Origin: Galaxea fascicularis
Lineage: Eukaryota > Cnidaria > Anthozoa > Scleractinia > Euphylliidae
DNA length: 64,000 nt
Assembly: GCA_948470475.1 (NCBI GenBank)
Contig: OX419336.1
Span: 31,496,915-31,560,914 of the forward strand
Direction of reading: 5' to 3'
Part shown: piece after piece, positions 32,947-46,814 of the stretch
How the letters are laid out: each line of letters begins with the position of its first letter
Numbering within the stretch: position 1 is the stretch's first letter
The notes under the pieces: generated by a model
Told to the model about the DNA's origin: nothing
Seen by the model: the letters and a program-made list of their open reading frames with translations, nothing else
The model's database searches: none
Made by a program: the position numbers and the translations under genes

Positions 32947-34330
32947 CTATCTGACTCTGGGAGATGAAATAACCGAAATAACGTCAACAGTTGCCCACGT
33001 TATCACGGATTCTTTGTCATTGGAAATAATGCACGAGTACTGGCCGGCATCGTTCATAGCAGCCTTCCTTATATGAAGAACTGAAGATGTCTGTTAAGAA
33101 AGTGATTCAAGAATCGGTCAGTCTAAAGAGTACGTGTCTTTTTACCTAGCTGACAGTGGTTACATGCATGGTAGGGAAAGTTACTGTTCATGTTCCTAAA
33201 CTGACAAAATTCTGATAAATCGTCGCAACATAAGCTCAGGACCAATTATTGCGTGCTTTTCAATCCAGCGCGGACGTTTTTCTCAGTGTAAGACCATTTG
33301 ATTTGAAGTCTTCTCGCCTCCCTTGTTGTTGTGTTGTGATTGTGCTCCATACGCCAATTCCGTCTATGTGTTGAGACGTGCAACGACTCACAAGCGGCCT
33401 ATGGTTCACCTTCCGGCGAAAAGTGCTTACTTATTCTAAAGATAGGGTGGCTTATGGGATGGAAGAAAATGACCATTCTGAAATCGTGCTGTAATTACTA
33501 TTCGTAACATATTCCGTAAACTCCTGTCATTGTATACTCTCAAATAATTATGGTCAATGAACAAAGAAATAACGACCTATTACCGTTTTTTACAAAACTT
33601 AAATAAACAACAAAAAACATAAACGTTTTCTTGACCATGTAGCTTCACAGACCTGTCCAGTGGGGATGGCTGGGAACGAAAGGAACTCCTGGGTCCCATG
33701 CGAAGTGCCTCCGCCACCGCCCCCTCCCCAGCCTCCTCTCCCGCCCACGCTCCGCCCCATTAGTAGACAGAGTTTATGAATAAGTGTTGTGAGACGGCAC
33801 CTACGGTTTATCGTCAGTGTTCGTCTGGCCGGCCGGGGTTTGAACCCACGACTTCATGCACGGTAGTCTCTACCGATATACAGTTAAACCCATATTAAGC
33901 GGCCACCCTCGGGGAAATGAAAAGTGGCCGGTTAATGGGGGTTGGCCGCTTAACAGGTTAAAAAGCAATACAGGATATTGGCCGTTTAAAAGGGGGTGGC
34001 CGCTTAACAGGTTAAACTAATAACAATACAGGATACTGGCTGCCTAATAGGGGGTGCTTGTACCTCGAATATTCAAGGTACTTCAAATTTGATCTTTCAA
34101 TTTTTATCTACGATGAATCAGCCTCGGAGATCATTCAAGTCACTATAGTTGACAGTAACCACAGACTGTGGTGGCTGATCAAGTGGACATTCAGTTTACC
34201 TCTCCCTCAAGGCATCTGGATCTTCTGTACCAGCGATATTTGAGGTTCTTGCCAGTCACGTGACAAAACAGCTTGCAGTCCCTCCCCAGTTGCACCGTGC
34301 AGGAATCTGGGTGTTTCTCTATGACAGGGA
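32947..34330 (-). CDS. Ig-domain protein, two exons (partial gene)
   Basis: Exon A (34330 down to 34200) follows an AG acceptor and ends at a GT donor. It encodes PVIEKHPDSCTVQLG, then DCKLFCHVTG (strand B Cys) and LKYRWYRR (strand C Trp). Exon B (33090 down to 32947) follows in phase with SSVLHIRKAAMNDAGQYSC (the DxGxYxC strand F signature), then ITWATVDV and a stop. Together they make one complete I-set or C2-like Ig domain of about 90 residues. The upstream exon is unknown: the exon A acceptor needs a preceding exon ending in phase 1. No signal peptide or membrane segment is attached, so the family cannot be named. The end at 32947 assumes the in-frame stop is used. Confidence 0.6.
33886..34058. 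repeat. Diverged tandem repeat around GGCCGCTTAACAGGTTAAA
   Basis: The word GGCCGCTTAACAGGTTAAA appears twice (33951 and 34000 regions). Each is followed by CAATACAGGATAYTGG and preceded by a G-run, with weaker units on both sides. The unit is about 50 bp. Just upstream, on the minus strand, GGGTTCAAACCCC is a Pol III B-box-like word after TATCGGTAGAG, so a decayed tRNA-derived SINE may be present at about 33830-33890. Confidence 0.6.
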
Positions 34331-35137
34331 CTAATGACAAATGATATTTAATGAAGAATACAAATTCCAGCGAATACAAAACAGGAACATAAACAAAGAC
34401 ACGAAAGACTGCGTTAAATACTCTGTGTTCTTCTTTGCTTGCTGTAACTATGCAGTTTTCACTAAGTGAGCATCGGAACAATTCGCATTTTTTTCTTGTC
34501 TTCATTTTTCTCGGGTCTATTTTAAGAATGTGTATTCTTGTATCATCCAAGCCGGCCAATACGTCTTTGAGGCCTACTATACAAGTATATTATGTATTCT
34601 GTCGACGATCGAGCCATGATTTCAGAATCTCGCGTTCAGAATCCGCATCTCTGATTTGTGATTTAGTTGAGTGGTTACTTCGGCAATGCAAGTTAAAGTT
34701 ACTTCTCCCCTACATTTGTGTTTCTGCTGGCTTGTAGTGTCCACAGCTTCAGAAACTCGGATTTTGAAAGTACTCCTGTGGCACTCAGTGTTGCATAAAG
34801 AGACACTATTTCTCAGTAAAGCTAGTTAACAGATGCGATTTTGGACAGTTTATTTTACACGATGCAAGTTACTCTGCAATGCCGTGTTTTCTGCTTACGA
34901 AACTCCATGTGGCTTGACCCACGTTCTGTGACGTTGGGCATGCAGTAACAGGGTAAGAAATGATTCCCGGTATTATTTAAAAATGGTATTTCTAACCCAA
35001 ATCATCCTGTAAGAATATTCGATAATTAATTGTACAATTTCACTTGGAAAGTTTTTGGAGAACCCTCGGCCCTTTTTTTCATTGGTCACTCGGACTTGAA
35101 AACACTTCGAGCTAAGTCAGGCCTGCCACGCTGAAAA

Positions 35138-36485
35138 ACATACATACATATACATACATACATACATACTTTATTAGCATTCCCCAGAGGGCTTTTCAAT
35201 ACTAAACAGCACGAGCACATCATGATAATAGGTGGATAAAATTATAAAATTATAAAAAGCGGTCATTAAAATAATTCTCTAGCATGTACATTCTCAACTT
35301 TTTTTTAAATGATGTTAAAGATAACTGTTTTAAGTCTTTGTCTAAATTGTTCCAAATGTTGACTGCTCTGTAGAGAAAACGTCGCTGGCCAGATTTTGTC
35401 TTACTTGGAGGAATATCAAGGGATTCACTGTTTCTAGTGTTATGCCTGTAGTGGATAGACTTGCGCTTCCGGAAAGACTCACACAAATATGTGGGGGCCA
35501 GGCCCTTGATGCACCTAAATGTCATTACGGTGTCTCTGTAGTGAAGATGCTCATTTACTGGTAGCCATTTGATCTCGCGTAACGCGGGTGTTATATGCTC
35601 AAATTTCTTGGTATTGGTGATGATTCTGCACGCGAAATTCTGAACAGCTTGAAGCTTCTTGATATTTTCGGCTGTTGTGTTTGACCAAACAGTGGAGCAA
35701 TAGAACAACTTACTTAGGACTAGAGCAGAGATGATCGTACGTAGTGTGTTCCTATCAAAACTTTTCTTTACCCTATTTATTTGACAAAGTTTGGCCATGC
35801 ACGATGAGGTAATTTGATGGATGTGTTGGTCGTAGGTTAAGTTGCTATCAAGAATTATTCCGAGATCCCTGGCGCTGCAGACAGGTGTGATCACTTTCCC
35901 CAAGAAAGAGATCGCGATCTCGTTAGGAAGCCTGCGCAGTAGTTGTTGTGTCCCGACCATTAGGAACTTAGTCTTTTCGGGGTTGATTAATAGTTGGTTT
36001 TTACAACACCAAGCAGCCACTCGTCTTAAATCTTCTTCGAGAACGCGTTCTGCAGACTCGGCATCTTTGATTGGAAAGGATAAGAATATCTTAGAGTCGT
36101 CTACGTAAGACTCGAGATTACATACTTGTGGAGCGAGTGGAAGATCACTGAGGTAAATACAGAACAAAAGTGGTGACAGTATTGCGCCCTGTGGTACGCC
36201 ATGGGTGATAGGGAGGGGTGTGGATGTAGATGTGCCAATACGGACCGTTTGAGTTCTGTCAGACAGGTAGCTCTTAAACCATTTCGTGGCGTTGTCGGCG
36301 ACGACAAGGCTCAGCTTCTGTAATAGTATAGAATGGCTAATACTGTCGAAAGCTTTAGATAGATCTAATAGTATCAAGGCTGACAGTCTCTTATTGTCCA
36401 TAGCATCCAATAAGAAATCACTGATCACTGATTTGGAGTGCAAAAACATTTCCCAGAGACGGCAAGATGCGTGAAATGTGTGCAA
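35138..36485 (-). mobile_element. 5'-truncated non-LTR retrotransposon with intact 3' ORF part
   Basis: The minus-strand frame (36485-35250, 411 codons, no internal stop) covers most of a reverse transcriptase and the C-terminal region: LILLDLSKAFDSISH (motif A, catalytic Asp), GVPQGAILSPLLFCIYLSDL, the catalytic box SYVDDSKIF, LLINPEKTKF and LGIILDSNL. After it comes a conserved C-terminal segment with CSTVWSNTT and WLPVNEHLHYRD. The endonuclease and the start of the transcriptase are missing. The element ends in a (GTAT)n-type tail (35138-35172 on the plus strand as CATACATACATA), usual for CR1/L2-like LINEs. The first 10-15 codons upstream of the motif SDFLLDAMDNKRL may be flanking sequence. 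The open frame suggests a fairly young insertion. Confidence 0.85.
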
Positions 36486-38700
36486 ACTATCGCCTAGGAA
36501 TTAGGAAACCTCTGATGGACACCAGATTCATCTTAACATATTGTTTATTTGTTCCTGGACAAGCTGTTTTGCATTGCATCTAACAGGTGTGATTGTTGAA
36601 ATGGCAGGTATGGGAGTGCTAATTGACTGGTGCGATCGGTGATCAAGCTTACATTATACAACCACAATGGCTTCAACTGATAGCGAATAACATACTTTTT
36701 AGAAGTATGCGAAAAGGGCAGTATAAGCGACACAATAAATGAAAAGTGTCAGGCTAAAAACGCAGCCGAATGTTTAGCTTGAATATCATGCGAATTTTAT
36801 CTGCTTGGGAGAGACGGGCGACACTCAAACTAACAACTGAAGCCTCTTGATCATGAAGTTAAATAGCTGAAACTGACAGAGTTAAAACAAAACGAAGTAT
36901 CTCTTTTTTTCAAAACACAAATCCAATTCGGACATAGAATTATTAGGCAAATAAGTCGGTAATCCATCCACTTATTCATCTTGTGGCGTAGACCTCATTG
37001 CATTACTGAGTAAGAATCGCCAGCTACTGTGACTGGGGACAAAACTACCTCCACTTGGAAAAGACATGGCTTTCAATTTCATAGTTTCCGGTATAAGGAG
37101 TTATTTTGTTCATGCAAACACCATCCTCGTAAGTGAAGCAGAGTGATACTTACCTTCACTCAAAACGGACGGCATCGGTTAGCTGGGACTTGCCTTTAGA
37201 GTGAACACGAATTATTGCCTTGGCGGCAATGAATTTGTCACGCTTGGATGCCAGAAATCCCGTGATGCCTTAGCGAGGCACAGGGTTGTAACACGTGTAT
37301 CCGGCGGGTTGTTTATTATTGGGTCGAAAAAGTGACAGTTACTTTGACAATGACATTAACTTTTCTCTCCGAGGAAAACCAATCCGAAACAACAGAGATG
37401 CCTCGACAAATACTTTTCACCAAGAGACCCGAATTATACACGGAACAAACAACCTCGAAAGGATCACGGGAGATGGGCATCTCTTTCCTCATCAAGTGAA
37501 TCGTTTGTCGGTTCACTTGTTGAAGGTTTCTTTTTTTGCCATTTCAGACATAACATGATTGATCTCGGAGTTCTGAATTAAATTACAAAAATAGAACCCA
37601 AAGAAAAGAAAGTTGTGCTAGGTAAGGCCACAAACTGGAAGAAAAGATAATTTCCGTTATTTTGTTGTTGCGATAAGAGAAAAAAAGTTGTTTTATCTTA
37701 TATCCCAGCTGTTGATTTTCTCCGTTTTTAGCGATTGGTTTCCTATAAAGGGACAGACCGCGTAGATCGACGGCATTTGATGTTTTGCTTAGTAAGCCTA
37801 TTTCTTTGATTTTCTCCTTGCCATTGTAAACATGGCGCACGCCGAGATCTGCAAACAAGAGCCTTTCTACGGCTCAAAATGCTACTATCCATCTCAGACG
37901 TCCGTGGACAAGGGCTTTTTTCTTCAACTCACTTCACGGACCGTTGGCTTCATTCTGCTGTTCAAAAATTCTGGTCACGTGAAAACATTTTTTGCCGTCC
38001 TGTTTCCAAAATACTGATCACGTGATGCCTTTGCGCGTGCTCTCATGTAAAAACAGCATGAAAAATGCGTTAAAATAATTTATGCATTTGATTCGGCTGA
38101 TGTGAAGTACGGCGTCTGAATCAAAGCTGGTCTAGACTGATTGGATTCAGTATCCACTTTTGTACCGTCCTTAACGCAACGTGACATCCCGAAAGACGGC
38201 TGCGAAGGAGACTATGGGTAGCTTTGATTAGCCAGTTTGCTGAGCCCTCCCAGGTATGTTACCCGTCCTTCCTATGCGTCCGAGTAAGCGCATTTCGCAC
38301 CCCGGCTTACAAGGAAGAAACCTATTAAGGAAACAAACCTCTAGCTCTTTCTTGGTGTAATCTTGTCCCAAACTTAGTTATCCGTAAAGTTCGTCTCACA
38401 AAGACCGCTAACGCTTCACCTGTATAACCCCTATATCCTGTGGAATCCACCTTCACACAGACTCCCCGCAGCCGGAAAAATGAAAAATGGATTCACGAGA
38501 TCGTTTTTATGGTTTTTCATTGCTTTTTAATATTTTTGCAGAAAAAAAGGCCTATTATGCCGGCATTATACTTGATGCTCCATCCATAGTATTATGCCGG
38601 CATAATGTATCTGACCCTAGCCGCTGGAAGGCTCTGGGGACGACAATGGGGTTCGTTGGTTTCCAGTCCTTGCTCTGTGTTAATTACGCCTTGTAGAAAT
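36486..38700. other. Interval with no confirmed gene
   Basis: One possible small exon is noted on the minus strand at 37175-37154: an ATG followed by seven codons (MPSVLSE) and a strong GTAAGT donor, ending in phase 1. That phase would fit the Ig exon at 34330. A short inverted repeat, ATTATGCCGGCATTATA against TATTATGCCGGCATAAT, lies at 38555-38608. A GCGTCTGAATCAAAG word near 38110 resembles the repeat at 47585-47966. Nothing else is recognised. Confidence 0.4.
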
Positions 38701-38729
38701 CCACGTTGGTCAAAGTTCACTGTGACAAG

Positions 38730-39907
38730 ATGGCTGACAGGTTAGCGGATGTACTGGAAACGTATCGAGGAAGAGAGAAGCTGATGCGACTTCTTCAGTA
38801 TGCTAGCTTCTTGGCAAGTGGAGGATTACAAAAGCTGTCTTGTGAAACTACTGGTGAAAAATTCCGAATTTTTGCTGAAGCCATGAGCGATTGTCGAACG
38901 GTACTTCGATTGTTCGATGACGCGGCGATGATTTCCTACGCGCGCGGTTATGGAACTGGAAAAGAGGTAAGCTTACGGAAAAGTAGAGCATTTATCATTT
39001 TGTGTGAACCATCCACTTACCTGCCGACTTAGATGTGAAGTATTTTGAATAATTATCACAGGAATAACCCTGCAAACATGATAATGAAAGATGCATTTTT
39101 AACACTTTCTCACAGGAAAGTGATAAAACTGTTCGCTGGACCAACCTGATTGACATCTTCTGTGGTTTGACCTTCTATCCCATTGAGCACATTGCCTGGG
39201 CAAGGGACAAGAAATTACTTCATGGCAAAAGTGCAAAACTGTGGGACTTATCTCTCTATTGCTGGATAGGATCGCTCATAGCTTGTATTTTTAGAGACTT
39301 GTGGCTTCTCAAAAAGCTTCATGATCAACAATGGAAAATGAAAAAGCCAGGGTCCAAGTAAGTAAGGAAAATGAATAATAAATATTATCATTTTAAAGGT
39401 TGCTGAGCAGTCCTTCCAAGCATACCTGTCTCACATTGTTGCTTTTTTTCACAAAGCTCTTTTGATATATCTTGATTTCAATTTGAAAGTCTTGGGTTTA
39501 TGGAAAATTAGTGCTTGTCTCACTATCTCAAATGACCATTTGCTACCTACATCTTTGGTACATCACTTAAAGAAAATTATTCATCAAGAATTCTAACACC
39601 TTTCTTTTTCAGGACTCAATCTGGTGACAGCAACATTCTTCGAAGTAGCAGAGAACCTGAAAGCTCCTCTCTTATCAGGCACAATCAAATAAGGAGTCTG
39701 CAGCAACGACTCATAATTTCTATCATTGGATTTACTGTTGATTTAGGTATGGCGATCAACTGGGCACCTGCTGGAATTTTATGGGCTCAAAAGCTCTCAA
39801 TAGGATCTGTTGGGCTTCTTGGAACAGTATCTTCTCTTTGTGAGTTGTACAAATACTTTAAACCAGCTTCACCATTGCCAAATGAAGCTCTTGGGAGCAT
39901 CTTGTAA
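38730..39907 (+). CDS. PEX11G: Peroxisomal membrane protein 11C (PEX11-gamma)
   Basis: Three exons (38730-38966, 39116-39357, 39613-39907) join in phase with GT-AG introns to give 257 aa. PEX11 proteins insert in the peroxisomal membrane and promote its elongation and division. Family marks that match the gamma branch are LETYRGREKLMRLLQYASF at the N-terminus, CRTVLRLFDDAAMISYARGYG, the segment FYPIEHIAWARDKKLLHG, and near the C-terminus LGMAINWAPAGILWAQKL followed by GLLGTVSSLCELYKYF. Hydrophobic segments lie around residues 105-125 and 180-230. The ATG at 38730 is preceded by no better start and gives the normal length (human about 241). A poly(A) signal AATAAA follows at 40084. It converges on DHFR-2. 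Confidence 0.94.
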
Positions 39908-40083
39908 ATAGCTGCATTCGGCTTCGGTAAAAAAATGGACAGTAGCCTTGGAGTGTTGGAGCTCAAAAGGTTTCCTCTCCAACACTATTTCCTCTTTCTG
40001 AGTTGTACAATCAATGAAGCTGCATATTTATAGCATTAGATGTCACATAATGTACCTTGTAAATAGCTGCATAGGAAGTTACA

Positions 40084-40089
40084 AATAAA
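40084..40089 (+). terminator. Poly(A) signal of PEX11G
   Basis: AATAAA lies 177 bases after the stop codon, a usual 3' UTR length. Confidence 0.5.
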
Positions 40090-40320
40090 ATGAAAAGGAC
40101 GATCGCCTAGGAATTGTTGAAGTAATGAAACATTTCGTTTCATTTCACAATCAGATAGACCCATCCCCCATTTCATCCCTCTCTTACCACTCTACAACTC
40201 CTTTGTTGTAGTCAGAAGATATTCAAGGTATTAATGTGGAAGCCAAGGAATGGACTCTGGTCATTTTTCTCTTCTTCACGTCACAAAATAATTTCCAACG
40301 CATGTGTAAGCTTGCCTATT

Positions 40321-41505
40321 GGCCATTCCAAAATTCAAAAGGGAACTGGGGCAAGTTTCATATTTGAAGTAATCGATAAATTGACACCATCACATGAAAG
40401 ATAACATTGACATTGGTCGTTTGACCAAGTTTGATTCTTTTAGGTTGAAAGAGACCAAGTTACGGACCTTGAAACATGGTTCAAAATCCATACAAATGTC
40501 TCTAATTTTGTGACAGCATCCCCCAAAACCATACAAACTCTGTATTTTTTTATGATTTCTGTGATATTCTTAAAACTTGGCAAACATATTGATTTTCAGT
40601 AGGTGGATGACGAGATTTTACAGTTGTCAGAAAACTGAATAATATTTTTAAGAGTTTAACCCATTGGCATCTGGAACTTTTGCCGAAAATCACGTTTTCA
40701 AGCTAGTCGAGTCATTTTCTTGCCACTATCCAGCAATTAGGAGCTAGAACTCACCACAAAACCGTTGACGGGTCGTGCACTACGCGGCCTTCTGCTCCAG
40801 ATGCAAAACATTAGCTTTCAGAGTACGGGCATGCGCAGAAAGCAAAATTTCGAGATAGTTTTTGGGTTGAAAAGTGGCACAGCAGTCTTGACTTTTGCTT
40901 TTCACTTTCTCCTCTTCCCTCTTTTCCCATTCTTTTTGCCTCATTTTCTTTGGGCTTTTGCTGGGTATTGAGTGGGCTTTGTTTTGGTGGGAAAAGGTTC
41001 TGGAAAAGCATTTAGGATCCTAGGATTTGATGAAAGGAAAGGTAAGTGGGTAGTGGGGGCAGATTTTTATAGGAATTTTTGTGTTCATGTGGCTTGGTTT
41101 TTTGCCTTTTTGTTTGGCCCCCCTTGACTGAATCATGCTCAATCTGGTATGGTTTCAAAGATCTCGCTATGATAAACACGTTAGTCAACAAAACTACGCT
41201 TGACCGTTCAAACTGATGGCGTCACAGGCGGCAGAAGGCACGTCGGTCTGCCAGGGTGCATGGGGGCGCATTGGACTTAAATGGGTTTAAGGGTTTTGGG
41301 GGACGCAGCCTCAAAATTAGAGACGTCTTTATGGATTTTGAGCTATGTTTCAAGGTCCATAACTTGGTCTCTATTCAATCCAAATGAATCAAACTTGGTC
41401 AAACGACCAATCTCAATGTTATCTTTCATGTGATGGTGTCAATTTATCGATTACTTCAAATTTGAAACTCGCCCCAGTTCCCTTTTGAATTTCAGAAATA
41501 TGGCC
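40321..41505. mobile_element. 1.2-kb non-autonomous TIR element
   Basis: The two ends are inverted copies of about 190 bp. GGCCATTCCAAAATTCAAAA with GGGAACTGGGGCAAGTTTCA on the left faces TGAATTTCAGAAATATGGCC with GAAACTCGCCCCAGTTCCC on the right. ATCGATAAATTGACACC, GACCAAGTTTGATTC and TACGGACCTTGAAACATGG follow inside each. Inner blocks also pair (CCCCCAAAACC against GGTTTTGGGGG). The middle of about 800 bp encodes nothing recognisable. A one-ended relative lies at 22791. A clear target duplication was not found. Confidence 0.85.
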
Positions 41506-41817
41506 AATTGGTGGTTTTGAGCCTGTGGTACCAATTGAGCTGCAAACTGATGCATAATACATTATTTGTCAAATTGTTTTAATAACTTCCTTTTTTAACT
41601 TGGAAAATGGCTGTACTATTTCTGAGTTGTAGGTGTGAGTCTTGTTTTTACTCCATTTAATTTGTTTCCAGTTATAATAAACATTTTTTACATTTGCTAA
41701 CCACTGCATAACACTTGGCATATATAATAAACTTACAATATTACAGAAAAACAACCACATGAACACATTTTATTCAAGGCATACAACAGACAAGAGAAGT
41801 AACTTGCTTTTGATCCT

Positions 41818-41979
41818 TGCAGTTGTGTACACAATTATATGCAATTGCAAAAGAAGCCTGAAAAAAAAAATCAGGTCTTCAACATGGTTTGAACCCCTGA
41901 CCTTGTGACATTGAAGTCCTGAATTTTTTTCAGGCTTTTTTTTTCACAATTATTGCATATAATTGCGTACACAACTGCG
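41818..41979. repeat. MITE/SINE-like element with CAGTTGTGTAC termini
   Basis: TTGCAGTTGTGTACACAATT faces GCGTACACAACTGCGA. Inside, AAGCCTGAAAA faces TTTTTCAGGCTT, and GGTTTGAACCCCTGACC reads on the minus strand as a Pol III B-box-like GGTTCAAACC. A related fragment lies at 32389. Confidence 0.75.
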
Positions 41980-42001
41980 AGGATCAGTCTTCATTTGATG
42001 G

Positions 42002-42007
42002 TTTATT
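42002..42007 (-). terminator. Poly(A) signal candidate of DHFR-2
   Basis: TTTATT on the plus strand is AATAAA on the minus strand, about 275 bases after the DHFR-2 stop codon. Other weaker candidates exist, so use is uncertain. Confidence 0.35.
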
Positions 42008-42280
42008 ATGCCAGTAAACTCATGGAAATTTTGTGCATTTTCTGAATAATAATTATTATATAAAAGCAATAAACCACTTGAGATGTTGGAAGAAAACTTG
42101 AATAATTCATAAATCACTCGCCTGCAGCTCATGATGTACAAATTCTTCTCTTGTTCTTCCAACATCTCACGTGGTTTGTCAGCCTATAAACCATAAAAAT
42201 TTGTGGTCTATTCTACTTTTCAAATCACACTGTTCTTTACTAGATTACTTTTAGTGCATGCATGTTGTTTTGGTATAGCC

Positions 42281-46576
<4,296 letters not shown>

Positions 46577-46814
46577 ATCCTCTCGTCGTCTTCTTCTCTG
46601 TTCAAAAGATTTTCGCGCGTAAATAGAGTGGAATCGAATCAAGACAAACGAAGCTAAAACCTATTTTGATTGGCTGAGTGTAAACTCAAGTTTGATTGGC
46701 TCTTACGCGGGGAGGGCTGAAGGGCTCAACCAAAACACCGACCGACGACCGACTTGTGCTTCTGGCGTCGCCGGGTTAAATCTTTGCCTGCACTTCTTCC
46801 TTTTGTAAGGCATC
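46577..46814. promoter_or_regulatory. Putative bidirectional promoter DHFR-2 / CPT1
   Basis: Only 238 bp separate the two start codons, which point away from each other. TTTTCGCGC at 46610-46618 matches the E2F consensus and lies 34 bp from the DHFR-2 start. Two copies of TTTGATTGGCT (ATTGG at 46669-46673 and 46695-46699) give CCAAT boxes in DHFR-2 orientation. No TATA box is seen near either start. The arrangement suggests a shared core promoter with cell-cycle control on the DHFR side. Confidence 0.6.
46610..46618 (-). promoter_or_regulatory. E2F-type site upstream of DHFR-2
   Basis: TTTTCGCGCG contains TTTCGCGC, the same core as the well-studied E2F site of mammalian DHFR promoters. It would lie in the 5' UTR or at the transcription start of DHFR-2. 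Confidence 0.5.

Noticed and set aside
33830..33890. tRNA gene suggested by GGGTTCAAACCCC and TATCGGTAGAG on the minus strand
   Set aside because: Acceptor stem and anticodon arm do not fold convincingly; better explained as a decayed tRNA-derived SINE.
37832..38017. 61-codon plus-strand frame starting MAHAEICKQEP
   Set aside because: Short, no motif, no splice context, and it overlaps general intergenic sequence.
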